NCBI GenBank assembly: GCA_905250115.1
Contig: CAJNOI010000003.1
Coordinates: 1,428,523-1,492,522, forward strand
Length of the DNA: 64,000 nucleotides
From: Adineta steineri
Lineage: Eukaryota; Rotifera; Eurotatoria; Adinetida; Adinetidae
Direction of reading: 5' to 3'
Shown here: positions 12,354-24,820 of the stretch, one piece after another
Position numbering within the stretch: the stretch's first letter is position 1
Layout: every line of letters begins with the position of its first letter
The notes under the pieces: generated by a model
Database searches by the model: none
The model's input: only the letters and a program-made list of their open reading frames with translations
What the model was told of the DNA's origin: nothing
Program-made: the position numbers and the translations under genes

Positions 12354-15316
12354 CAAATATATATTTATATACAATGTTTATCTATGCATGAAACGAACAG
12401 ATAAATAACTGACTGACTGGTTTGAGGATGATGATGAATCTATCAATGTAGGCAGAAGCGATAATCGCATTAGTCGCTTTTATTCATGCAGAAGATGATC
12501 AATCTGATTGTTTCTTATACCTTAAACAATTACGTAGCTAACTTCAAAAAAAAAAAGAAGCGAGACGCACGACGGCACATACTTTAGATGTATACTAAAT
12601 TCATTTATTATCGAAATTAAAAACTTACTCATGAGAATTCAGTGAAGAACTAACTAGCAGTATGAAGAAAAAGAATAATAGTAAACTTTTAATAAATACT
12701 TCCGGCAGACATATGTTTATATATGAAAGTTTTCTTTTTTTTCAAAATTGTATACCTGATGGTAAAATTCTCATTCCCCGTAGGATTGACAGATGTCTAG
12801 CGTTTCCTTTTAGACAAAAAAAAACAATATACATATTATAGATAATGGAAATAGAACAAGTGACTAAAGAAACACACTCATCAACTGATATCATTTTACA
12901 TTTGTGTAAAGTAGTTAGGAGAGAACATAGTAAACAAATATTTGTACATTGAAAAAGGAAAGAGTACTAGAGTGGAAAATAAACAATAGACAGAAGTATA
13001 CATACACATTTACAATGGATTATAGATCTATCTATCGCCCTTAAATCGAAAGTTCAAGGTTTTATCAATGATTTTATGTGATCAAATCCTCTTTACTTAC
13101 CGCTGAGCATTGGACAAGGTTATCATTAATTTATTTAAAAAAAAAAAGAAGGAGACAAAGAACAGTACACATAGATGCTTTTCGTTTGTACAATCGTGTG
13201 ATGTGCAAGCAACATGCCTTTTCTTTCAAGAGAGAAAGAGAAAGGGAGAGAGAGATGGATAGAGAGAAAGAAACGCTTCTCTTTCTTATCATTAGTATTG
13301 CATTTTTCTTTCTCTAGAGAGACGAATGGACTCTTTCTCATATTCAGTCTTAGAAAAGAAGGAAACGCAAGAGATATCTGGATGTTCAAAATGAAGAAAA
13401 AAAAACTAGCTGAACATTTTATAATAAACTTCTTTACTCCTCTAAATCGAATCATTCAAGCATCGAATGAATGCAAATATGTCACAAACGACCTTTTTGA
13501 ATTGAATAGAAAACGGGTGACGCGTGTATAGGCGCTCTCTTTCTTATTCTAATTATATACTTGACCATAAATACAAACACTCTTCTTTTTATTTAACTAT
13601 ATCAAGTTCCTTTATATATCGGTCATTTTGTATGAAAAGACGAAAAAAGAAAAAAACGAAAGAAAGAAAGAAAGATTGAAACAACAGTGCAATTTTATTC
13701 AACTGAAAATTGTTCCATTTTTTTCTTTGCAATTCTTACATCACAAATAATTCATATGTATAATTTATAAACACTGGAGAGAGAAAAAAAAGTAAACGCC
13801 TTCCGGAATCGATCATCATCATCATCGTCATTGTCGGCTTCATATGTATATATAGTAGAATTAGGTGACATAACTTGTCTGAAGAACTCTACATTCTTTC
13901 TTCTTTTTTTTTTTGAACAAAAGGAGTGTCTAATGATAACTAAAGAGAAGGCGAGGATGTTGACCGAAGTGAAAAGGTCAGCGATTGTTTGGACATTTTT
14001 TTTTTGTTTTATGACCTAAGCCGCTGATTCGTATGTATGAAAGAATGTCCTCACTAACGATATCGTGTCTTATCAATGTACGTTAACCGAAACCTTACTA
14101 AACAAGCGTATCACCGACTGTCTCGCGTCACAAGTCAGACATTGAACATACGATGATCCATTATCTTATTTTTAATAGATAATGGTTCTTTCATCACTCT
14201 TTCGTTTTTATATTAGCCAGACATACATTTGACTTGGTCATCAAATGAATGAATGACTCGTCAAGTGAGTTGAATATGACACCAAACAACACACTCAAAT
14301 CTCGATTAACGAACGAGACATATACTCAAAAATGTGTTAAATGCTTTTTTTTCTCATTCATCGGTAAAGAAAAAGTAACGACATGCAAATCATCAAGGGA
14401 ATTATTGTTATTCAGAGAAATCATTGATGCGCACTGTCATTCTCAAGAGTTCAAATCTTATGGTGGTAAAAGTAATAGTTTATTACAAAAGAAACTCTAA
14501 TCACCAAGATAAACTCAGCAGTCTATATATATTAAAACAAATTTATCGATGTAATTAATTTGCTTTCAATTACTTTTGACTTTATATCATAGAAGAAAAA
14601 AAAAGAAATTCTTTTTTTTTTGTGTTAATCTATATTCAATAATGTCTTTATCAGAAAAAAAGATTTATCTGTATATATACATAAGTCGTTATGCTATACG
14701 AACGATTAACTTTGTTTTGAACGTAAATGTAAACATAACTATCGGAAGTTATCTATCATTGATTAACGAGTAATATGAAATAGAAAGGAAATCTTACATA
14801 AATGTGATAATAATTTAACTTCTCAATTTAATTAACTATGTCCTCTAAATGATTACGTAAAATCTTAACAAATGAGTTAATGTATGATATGTGTAGATAT
14901 ATAAACAAAGTATTAATGACCTTCGAAGCAACAAAAAAAAAGAATTGTTTGCTTTTCATGATATTTTATCTCATAAGACTCGATTTGTTGTAAAAATAAA
15001 GAATTAATTAATTATTTTATACACATCTAAAATATCTCTATCAGAAGTTATACAATATAATTTTGTTCGAAGAAAAAAATTTAACAACGACAAATGACAA
15101 ATAAAAAATAGACAAAAACTAACGAAAGAAGAAGAAGAAGAAGAAGAAAAAAAAGAAATGAAAATCTTTCTATACAACATAAGTAAAGTAGCATAAAAAG
15201 AAAAAGCCATATAGACAGAAAAAATTGAATTCTTTATTTTATTATAAACTTCCGATTTACACACGGTATATATGAGCATAATAAGTTCGATGTTGAGCCG
15301 TATATGTTTCCCGTAA
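12354..15316. other. Intergenic region with low-complexity tracts
   Basis: Nearly 3 kb between the 5' end of the aGPCR and the 3' end of the protein kinase gene. It holds a purine-rich GA/GAAA microsatellite at about 13229-13280, further A/T runs and an AAG-repeat tract near 15128-15155. I found no exon with family similarity on either strand. Frames that are open here are translations of these repeats. Confidence 0.5.
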
Positions 15317-18300
15317 TTAAAATTCTTTATCCCAACCGGTTAAATCATCTTCAGGCTCAGGAGCGTCATCTTCAGCAAAATAATCAAAATTCGATGTATC
15401 AGCATCAGTTTCAACCTAAATTAAATAAAATCAATTTTAAATCTTATACAATATATATTTTACTTTTGGAATATAAGGTGCTGCTAGTGTTTGTTTTTTT
15501 AAACATTCCCAACTAAATCCTTCAAACCATCTAAAATTGAAATTCAGTGTTAAATTTTTATTAGAAATAGAGGAAAATATTTACTTATGTTTTTGAATAT
15601 CAGATATTCCACCTTTTTGATAACCAATACGTTCAACGGGATTTTCTCTAGAGAAATAAACATATTGTTTTTATTTTATATGGATGAATTCATCTTGTGT
15701 ATATATACCGGCATAATCGCTTGATTAATAATGATGCCATTTTAGATACTCTTCGAGGAAATTCTATTGCGTCAATACCTTTTAAAATAACATTGTAAGT
15801 TTTCATTGGATCTGAACCGGAAAATGGCGGGCTAAGTAGATAATAATTGAGGATCAAAGCAAAACAAAAACAAAAAAACAAATACATACTTTCCATTAAT
15901 AAGTTCAAAAATTAAAATACCAAGAGACCAACAATCAGCGGCCATATCATGACCTTTATTAAGGATAATTTCCGGTGCAACATATTCTAAAATAGAAATT
16001 TATCTAGAAATGTAAAGAAAATCCTATGAATTACCTGGTGTACCACAAAATGTCCATGTTTTACGTCCAAGACCCACTTTTTTAGCAAAACCAAAATCAA
16101 CCTAGACACGAAATCAAATATTTGTTAGGAAACAAGATTTTATTTTTTTTTTTTGAGTTAGTTTTAATTGTTAAATATTACTAAGTAAAGGATAGGGTTT
16201 CCGAAAAACACCGAAATATAAAATATTGAAAATAGACATAATAAATTTGTGTTTTTAGTTGGTAAGATCTAAGGGATATATAAACGATCTTAATGAAACT
16301 AGATAAGATATAAACGCGAATTTTGTTAGATTTAATTATCAAATCGATCAACATATGAAAATAAAATCTTTCGAAACTTGATAATAATCAAACCTATTTC
16401 TATATGATATCTGTTTTTTTAAACTTCATATTTAACTATTTATAAAATGATAAGATCTACATAGTATTGACTTTATAATGATGATCGATACACTTATATA
16501 TATATATTGATCATAATTACCTATCTTGATATTATCACTTGTAACAAAAAAAGCACTTATTTTTATTACTATTCGCAATATTTTTATTCGATGTTTTCCT
16601 AATCTATCTATCTATGCAAAACAATTTTATACTTAAGATTCAGTTATTAATTGTCGAATTCTAATTAAAACAAAATTCATACATATTTAATTCTTTCTCT
16701 AGTACTTACCAATTTACAATAACCTTTGCCATCTAATAAAAGATTTTCCGGCTAAAAAAAAATAAAATTTAATATATTAATTAATTTGCCACAAGAAAAA
16801 TTTATTTACTTTTAAATCTCGATAGACAATGCCTTTGCTATGCAAATAGGCAAATGCTTCAATAACACAAGCACAATAAAATCTAACTTCTGATTCTTCA
16901 AATAAACCTCGATTTCGTAATAATGTCCATAATTCTCCACCTAAACAACATTCTAATAACATATATAAATATTTTCGATCTTTAAACGTCTTATATAATC
17001 TAAAAAGAAGGATAAGATTTATTCTTATCTTTTAAATTGAAATAAATTTACCTGACGATAAATTCCGATCGAGTATCCATCATAATATTTCGTTCATTCA
17101 TAACATGTTCTTGTTGTTTCATTGCCACAATGTGTTGTTTTTTCATTTGTTTAAGACTATATTTTTTCGAATTTCTTGTATCATTTACCTGTTAGAAGAA
17201 AAAGAAAAAAAGGTCAATGTGAAATAGATGAGAAAGAAAAATTATTTTACCAATTCAACACGTCCAAAACCACCGACACCTAATGTGGAAATAATTTCAA
17301 TATCAGCCAATCGAAGATTTTTCAAATCTCTTTCATCTTCACCACTAATAAATGTTGTACTATAAGAAAAATATATTCGTTAATTTTAATTATTAGAAAA
17401 AGTAAATCAACGTACTTTTTACGTGCATATCTAACAGATTCAACTCGTTTCAATCGTGATAGTTCATCTGCTATCATTTCACGATAACTTTGTCTATCAA
17501 GTACAAGACATGTAACACCATTTGGATCATCAGCGATAACATTAAATGGTCGAGTTTCTTCCCTTTAAGTAAACAAACATAACACATATATTTATTATTT
17601 GAAAATTTTTACGATTGAAGTGCAGTTTCTCCAAATGAATCACCACGTTCCATATGTCGAACATAAACTGCTGTATCCCATTTTGATTTTGCTTGAGTTA
17701 TCTGAACTCGTCCTATAAAAATCATTTCAATTTATTTATTGATTTATATAACACACCCTCAAACTAACCTTTAGCAACAATATAAAATGTATCACCTTTG
17801 GCACCTTGTCGTACAATACATTCTCCATCAGCATAACTAACTTGATCAACTGCATCAGCAATTTTACTAAGAATATCTTCTCGTACACTTTCAAAAGTTT
17901 TAATACTAATAAATAGAATATTTGTAAAGAAAGGTCAAACGATTTTTGATAGAAAAGTATATACTTTTTCAATAGTTCTAAATGTTCAGTTTGTTTTTGC
18001 ATTCCAGCTCTCATCATAATGGCTTGAAATGTTAGACGATCAACTGCCCATAATTTACAATGTGATAAAGCTAAAATTTTAAAATAAAATATTTTATTAA
18101 AGAAAAATACTTAGAACTTTTTTTTTCAACCTTTTATTGATGCAGTTCGAGTACAATTATATAAAATAGCTAATTCACCAAATACTCGTCCCGGTCCCAT
18201 AATTGTTAATACTTTATTATGTTTACTAACTTCTACTGTTCCTTCTACAAAAACAAAAATAGAAAAATAAAAAATAGATTTCAATGAATGTTATTTTGTT

Positions 18301-20025
18301 TTTTCCTTACCTTCCATAATATAAACAAGATTTCCAACATCACCTTCTTTAATGATTAAACTACCATCTTTCTGTTCAAGTGGGTACATACAATCCACAA
18401 TAGCCATGATTTGATCCATTTCAAGATTTTTCATAAAATCATTGTTTAATATTGCATCACGTAGAAATTCTTTTGTCCTATTTAATTAGAAAATAATACT
18501 AGGATTAGTTTCAAGATTGTTTTCATTTTCTATTTATAGAAATCAACTATAAATATATATATATATATATTGAAGTGTAAATAATATTTCGTTATTTATT
18601 AACATAATCTCGAGACAGAAGACTTGTCACTTTTATAAAGTCTAAGACAAAAAAAAACGTTGACGTTAAAAACACGGCCTTGATGATCATTTATATGTCT
18701 AAACCCTTATGTTTATAACAAATGTCATTAGATGTCATCAGTAGATATCGACAAAACGATTATGGTACTCATCATTTCTTTAAAAACACATCTGTTTTCA
18801 AAAAAATGTATTTATATTCGAATTTCTATTTTAAGACTTACATTATTATCATTATTGTCATTCTTAACAAGTTAGAATATTTTTTTATATAAACATTCAC
18901 ATATATAATACGAAAATAACCTCCTGATTCATCAATATATATATTATTTTCTACTGAATAATCCATCCCACCTTATTGAAGGATTAATATATTAATGAGT
19001 AGATTATTTTGTTCAGTCAATAGAAAAATATCTGGCAAAAAATTCTTTGATCAAATCATTGTAATCTCTATGGATGTTTTCTCTTTTTTTTATTTCATTA
19101 CATCGATATGTAGCTGTTTATCGTCATAATCATCATCATCATCATCAAACTATTTGACTATTCAATTCCATTGATCGACTGCGATTCTTGAATAACAACA
19201 ACAACAACAACAACAGCAAGAAGAAGCAAAAATCATTACTAACGTATACGTATATATCAACCTACACATTTGTCGATATTTTTCTTATGGAAAAAAATTA
19301 GCTACGTCAGATTATTCCTTTGACATAGAAGTAAAATGATATTTTCACTTGTATCATAAATAATATATAGAAACACAAAAAACTTATTTCTCTCTAGACT
19401 ATTGCTAAACGTTAAATATGTATATTCATAAAAACTAAATGTACTATTAGTGCCCTTGCGAGATACAATGATAATAATCTATTTAGAGCATGGATCAATA
19501 TTTCCAGATGAGGACCTTTGTCCTTTATCTTTTTCTTTTTATCGATGATCGATCTTAGTGATGCAGATTTGTCACAGTCAAGGTTGAATATCTGCTATTC
19601 TAGTTAATATCTTACCGATCAGTTTTATCGAATGCTTGTAAAACAACACGTAAATCTTTGGATTTTTTATGTTGAGCCGGTTCAGCACTAATAGCTGTGC
19701 GTTTAATACGTTGTTGTTGTTGTTGTTGTTGTTTGTTAGGTACATCGAGAAGAGATGTTCGTGGTGATGAAGTTGTATTGATCTCATTATCTAAACCAGT
19801 TGATGCAACATATGTGGGATCATATTTGGAAATTTCTTGTTCAAGTTTATTTATATAAGCATCTTTTTCTTTAATTATTGATTCTTTCATTGAAATAACT
19901 TCATCTTTTTTTCGAAGTTGATTTTCATAATCCGTACGTAATTTATTGGCAGTATTTTCAGCATCTTCAAGTTTTTTGGTGCTGTCACGCAGCGCCAAGC
20001 GCAAATCATGCATCGATTGGGTCAT
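15317..20025 (-). CDS. PRKG1: cGMP-dependent protein kinase (PKG)
   Basis: Ser/Thr kinase activated by cGMP, about 727 aa in 17 exons: 19616-20025, 18311-18477, 18131-18244, 17965-18070, 17769-17905, 17613-17712, 17416-17572, 17251-17359, 17053-17188, 16810-16999, 16710-16751, 16035-16101, 15890-15986, 15709-15831, 15585-15647, 15464-15530 and 15317-15415. Exon 1 encodes a coiled-coil dimerisation region and a short polyQ, without an N-terminal Gly for myristoylation. CNB-A has [19 protein letters not shown] has [16 protein letters not shown]. The kinase has the Gly loop [39 protein letters not shown] and NPPFSG, and ends GWDKEF as PKGs do. Intron 1 is 1.1 kb; most others are about 50-70 bp. 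All catalytic residues I can check are present. Nothing else in the kinome has this CNB-CNB-kinase order with a WDxxF tail. Confidence 0.95.
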
Positions 20026-22815
20026 CGATTTGCAATAATAATCGACATGTGTGAACGATCAATAATATGAATAAAAAAGGCTTTGTTTCTACTTAGTTTG
20101 ATTTGGATTGATGAGACTGCGAAACCGTTGTGATGCTACTGCTGTTGCTGTTGTTATTGTCGCCGCGTCGTCTTGCTTCTTCATATCAACACATTGACTT
20201 ACGTCATCAGACGAACCGATGGTGACGACGAGAGACAAGAAAGAAGAGAAAAAAAAGAAGTTTTATATTCTTCTTCTTCTCCGGTCTATGTACAAGATGC
20301 AGTAACGACGTCACTGAAGCATCATCATCAGCACCATCATACATTAACTAATTTATGCTTCTCCATATATTTTTTTCCTCTTTTCTATTCTTTATGTATG
20401 TGTATGGGCTTCGTTTATATGTATATATTTGCATTAGACGGATGAAAAATACTAACATTTCCTTAATTCTTGGTATCCTGTTCGTCGAACTTCTCGTTTT
20501 TCTTCTTTTGCTTCCTTCTGTGCATATAGACGAACAAAAAAAAAAGAAGAAGGAATATGCAAGATATATTTATATGTATGGTACTACTGCTGTTGATGCT
20601 TGAGGGCAAATAAAACAAAACTAGTTTCCTTTAACATTCTTATGTCGCTTACTTTTTGACATCTACGGATATAATTGTGCGCCCTTTCACATATCCATCA
20701 AATAAATCTTTCTTGTCGTATAATAGAATTGTCGAAATTGGAAACCTTTATCAGCCAGCAACAACAATATATATAAATATATATTTATTCTTTCACTGCA
20801 TCATCAATTTTCTTTTCTTCTTCTTCTTTTTTTTTGTTTTAATTATTTCTTGTTGTTTAATTATATATTATTATTCGAAACTTAGATTATGTCTGAAAAC
20901 ATAAGGATATAAGTAGTATCAATTGAGATCACAGCATCCGTTCTCTATTTTTTTTTCTTTTTTGTTTTTAATTGTTTCTAATTATATCTATTTGAGTGGT
21001 TGTGAATAGCAATTGACAGCAGACTATGATCGTATTTATTCCCATGATAGACAAATCGTGTGATTTGTACTATCTATTACTTTCAAATTCTGTCACGTAT
21101 TTAGCTAGAAATCTCTTTTTTCCTATCGAAGATGTGTACAACAAAAAAATACTATAATGATAACAAGATAAAAATGAGACTAATTGAAGAGGAATATATA
21201 TTATAAGAAAGGAAAAGACAGTAAGATAGATAGATGAGGACATTTTCAAGAATCAGAAAATGCTTATATTTTATCAATTGCTTGGAGAGACATATCCACT
21301 CGACAATAACTTATATCCATATATTTATTTATTGGCAACGTCTGTTTCTATTCTGTATACAAGAAAATCACTTTTTTGCACATGATTATACATATATATG
21401 TGAAAAAAATTACTCGGGGTTTTGTTATACTGTAATATCAATATGTATTCTTTCATTTCTTCACAATTAGGCTTATGTCATATAACAAATGTAGGTGGTG
21501 ATACACCATATCGATCGTATTTGTTATCTGTATGATGGTATTGATTGAAAGACAGATAGACTGAAAATATAGATTGATATTGATCTAATTATGATTATTG
21601 CTTATTTGTTTTATATTCATTATTAATAATAATCGTTTCTGATTGAGTAATATACTCATTTAGTTAACTGTGATATTAATACTAAAGTCTCATTATTATT
21701 TGATAGGAGACCTTGTCTCATAAAGTTCATGTTATAACAAATAATTCCTTATTGGAATATTGAAGGAGAATATTTATTGATCAATACATTTTTATATTGA
21801 ATAGAACAGATGTTAATAGAAAGCACGTGTATCTCTACAAATAAAGATTTTCAAAATAATTTGATTTCCCAAATGAATATAAGAATAATTAATACTGACA
21901 TGATTTGTTCATACATTCATTATGTTTATTTTGATACAATTGATATATATATATACAAATTATAATTGTATGTAATGATGTAGGTAAAGAGAAAGTGTTT
22001 TCTTCTAATTTCTTAGTTCTTGAATGACAATTACTTTATCTCGAAGTAGATATCTTTGAATAATAACCTTGTTGCTTAAAAAAAAAGAAGAGTTTATCTC
22101 TTTGACAAATGTCGTTTCTTTTTTTGGGGAGGCTTATTAGTTTAGACGTCGAAACTAATTATTGAAAGAAAGAAACAAGAAATTGTCGTCTATTAATAAA
22201 TTTTCACATATATCAAAGAATTTCAAGGCCTTACTTCGAGATAATAACCAATGATATCCTTCTTTTAGTTCTAGACAAATTTTAAATAAATCATTAACTT
22301 CAACGAAAGATAGATATCTATTATTGGTTCAGATTATATGGAAGAATACAAGTTGACATGATAATTAATCATCATTATTCAAACGATGAATTTCAACAAG
22401 CACGAAAACAACTGACAACTTCAAAATGATTGATTAACTTATGCATTATTTGACATAAGAATGAGGATTTCTTAGTTGTTAAAGACAGGATAATATCTAT
22501 GTAAAAACTTTTTTTTTATTCTCAGTTATTTAATCGATTGACAAATTGGATTTTCGAAAAAAAATATAATTAATTTTTCTTCTAACATTGACAAGATAAA
22601 TACATGTCTATTAAAATTAGAAGAGTATTAATATGTATATCGAAATGTAAGCTATACAAAAAAAGACCGTTTCTAATTACTCCGTACTTGACGGATTTTT
22701 CTATATGATTAATGAGAAGTAAATATATTTTACAGTCCACATAACATGCTGATTTACCTTGAAGTCCAGATGGTTTTTAATATGATTAACTACAGAAAGA
22801 AAGTTCGCTTCTCAA
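20026..22815. other. Intergenic region upstream of PKG
   Basis: About 2.8 kb with many A/T and CT-rich tracts and a small CATCATCAGCACCATCAT tract at about 20320-20340. It probably contains the PKG promoter. I see no supported coding exon, tRNA or other RNA gene. Confidence 0.45.
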
Positions 22816-23113
22816 ATATTATATTTTATTCTTTCAAACAATACAAGTAACGCTCGTCTAAGGACTCGCTTAGCTCTTTCTCGTAGAAATGGTGTTCTAC
22901 AATGCTATGGGACCTTTTGCTTATATAACTTGCAAAAATTAACACCGGATTCAAAGTCCCTGCATCGAAATACCTCTACAAATATCTTTTCCGAAAAATT
23001 GATCTTCGATGTTTTTTTGACCCTGCGGACACACAGCGCAAGCAAAGAAACAATTTATGTTCTCTACGAGAAAGAGAATATTATATTTTATTTTTTCAAA
23101 TAATACATTGTAT
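22816..23113. repeat. Direct repeat flanking a short inverted-repeat segment
   Basis: A ~30-bp sequence beginning ATATTATATTTTATT occurs at about 22818-22850 and again, with three differences, at about 23080-23112. Between them an inverted pair CTCTTTCTCGTAGA (about 22873-22886) and TCTACGAGAAAGAG (about 23061-23075) bounds ~190 bp. The region lies just past the stop codon of the TGF-beta gene. It may be a small inserted element with a long target duplication, or a local tandem duplication that has since diverged. Confidence 0.5.
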
Positions 23114-23126
23114 TTAAAAAAAATTT

Positions 23127-24041
23127 TTATCGACAACCACATTCTACAACTTGCATTCCTTGATGTCGTTTAATAATTAATTCTCGATGATCATAATAAA
23201 GTAAATCAAGTGATCGAAGACGAACAGGTACACAAGATGGTTGTTGAATAGAATTACCTCGTTCATGTAATAGACTTAATAACATTGCATGATTTGTTGG
23301 ATAATATAAACGTGATAATGGATTTGGACAATCACCACGACATATACCAGCATTGAATTTTTTTGGTTCAACAACCCATGCACCGAATGATAATTGATCA
23401 AAATCAACGAATAGATCATGTCTTGAACAAGGACCAGTTGTTATTTGTTTAATTGTTCGTTTTGTTCTTATATTTGATGATGATGATGGAAGAATAAAAC
23501 CACCAGGTGTACGTGAATAAATAACAAGAGATGCTTCTTCAAGATATTTTCTTATCCATAATTGTCGTCGAATTATTAATATTTGTTTTGATGAATTATG
23601 TATTAAATAATCCGTTAAATCATATGAAAGATATTCACTTTCATCTTTTGAAATAATCATTGGACGAAATCTTTTTTTCTTCTTAGAAATATCATTTTTT
23701 ATAATTAAGAATAATTTTTTTTTATTTATTTTCGATTTTAATTTCAAACGAAATTCAATTAATTTAACTTCTTCATTTATTTGAATTTTATCCAAACTAA
23801 TATTAAATAATAATCGCGAATTATTCATTGATATTGATGTTAATGATAATAATCGAATTGTATTAATAGTTTTAAGTTTTATTTGTGCTTGATTATTAAG
23901 TGATAATCCATCAACTAACGAACCTTTTTCACTGATCTTCTTATATAAATCAACAATTGAATCCGTTTGAGTTGAAATAATTTTTGTTAGAAGAAATTCT
24001 TCCAAAACCAATATGAAAAATATATTGAACATGAACTGCAT
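23127..24041 (-). CDS. TGF-beta superfamily ligand, Nodal/BMP-like, six-Cys
   Basis: Secreted dimeric growth factor precursor, 304 aa, single exon. The ATG at 24041 starts a clear signal peptide (MQFMFNIFFILVLEEFLL); extending upstream would require a non-ATG start. A ~175-aa prodomain is followed by a furin site R-T-K-R, then a 109-aa mature domain. The mature domain has C-SRH, VDFDQLSFGAWVVEP, CRGDCPNP, PTNHA and a terminal ECGC-R. CPNP...PTNHA and VVECGC resemble Nodal; SRHDLFVDF resembles BMPs. Only six knot cysteines are present. Where BMP/Nodal have the pair C-C before V/A-P, this protein has S-C (QQPSCVPV), so the intermolecular disulfide cysteine is missing, as in GDF9, BMP15 and GDF3. 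The absence of introns is unusual among its neighbours. Subfamily assignment is uncertain; family assignment is firm. Confidence 0.92.
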   Translation of the reverse strand: MQFMFNIFFILVLEEFLLTKIISTQTDSIVDLYKKISEKGSLVDGLSLNNQAQIKLKTINTIRLLSLTSISMNNSRLLFNISLDKIQINEEVKLIEFRLKLKSKINKKKLFLIIKNDISKKKKRFRPMIISKDESEYLSYDLTDYLIHNSSKQILIIRRQLWIRKYLEEASLVIYSRTPGGFILPSSSSNIRTKRTIKQITTGPCSRHDLFVDFDQLSFGAWVVEPKKFNAGICRGDCPNPLSRLYYPTNHAMLLSLLHERGNSIQQPSCVPVRLRSLDLLYYDHRELIIKRHQGMQVVECGCR

Positions 24042-24151
24042 TATTTTGTTTCGTCTTATGATTTTTCTCGAATATTTATATTCCTCATCGAATGAGACCA
24101 CCCCGTATAAACACGAAATCGATCGATTGATAACATGTATATATACACAAT

Positions 24152-24218
24152 GACCACCTCGGTTCTATGTTTAGATAAGAAGGTAAATAATCAATCATTT
24201 CTCTATATCGAGGTGGTC
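24152..24218. promoter_or_regulatory. Inverted repeat upstream of the TGF-beta gene
   Basis: GACCACCTCG (24152-24161) and its exact reverse complement CGAGGTGGTC (24209-24218) lie 110-180 bp upstream of the ligand's ATG. A third related copy, GAGACCACCCC, lies at about 24094. Repeated sites of this kind in a promoter could be transcription-factor sites; no function is shown by sequence alone. Confidence 0.35.
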
Positions 24219-24581
24219 TATTTGAAAATTATATTAGAATGATTAAAAAGGGAAATGTTTTATTCAGATTAAAATGTCAAATTACAAAAAAAGAAAAAAG
24301 AATGTTTTAATGCGTTGTTAATTTATTTGGAAGATGAAGAAGTAGATACCATTGATATGATTAATCTAATTAAAAGAGAAAGAAATTTATAGAAATACAT
24401 TGAATCAAAGTTTTTAGGTCAAGTTAACTGTCCTCCAAATTTGGAGTTTACGGATATCTAAATTTTCGCGAAAAACTCTACCTGAAAACTGTAATCATCT
24501 GTTTTTGATTGTTCTAATAGATACTCTAGACTGCACTGAGTCGACTGGTGATGCTCACGAAAAAAAGCACATAATTACAAG

Positions 24582-24720
24582 CAGTGTTTTATCCAGCTTT
24601 TTTCGTCCGAGGGTGCGAAATTAATTGCCGGGATGGCAAAAATCTCTCTTCTGGTGGGGGAGGGGGCGCAAACGTAGAGTTTCAGGCACAAAAAGCGTAA
24701 TTTTACTGAATTCCAGGGGG
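24582..24720. mobile_element. hAT (Tip100-like) transposon end, cut by the gap
   Basis: Starting at CAGTGTTTTATCCAGC (24582) the composition changes to G-rich sequence, with a run of G's in a GTGGGGGAGGGGGCGCAAA context. hAT-Tip100/Zaphod elements typically begin CAGTGGCGGATCCAG and continue with a G-rich stretch, so this looks like a diverged left end. The element runs into the assembly gap at 24721 and its other end is not visible, which explains why the assembler failed here. No transposase sequence is visible. Confidence 0.5.
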
Positions 24721-24820
24721 NNNNNNNNNNNNNNNNNNNNNNNNNNNNNNNNNNNNNNNNNNNNNNNNNNNNNNNNNNNNNNNNNNNNNNNNNNNNNNNN
24801 NNNNNNNNNNNNNNNNNNNN
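24721..24820. other. Assembly gap (100 N)
   Basis: A run of exactly 100 unknown bases, the usual placeholder for a gap of unknown size. It sits between a G-run and an A-run inside a probable transposon. Confidence 0.99.

Noticed and set aside
13078-13531. Overlapping open frames on both strands near 13.2 kb
   Set aside because: They translate a GA-rich microsatellite (Arg/Glu on one strand, Ser/Phe/Leu on the other) and have no domain or splice support.
15004-15279. 91-codon minus-strand frame before the PKG stop
   Set aside because: Built on an AAG repeat (poly-Ser) and AT-rich 3' flank; no homology and no plausible splice to PKG.
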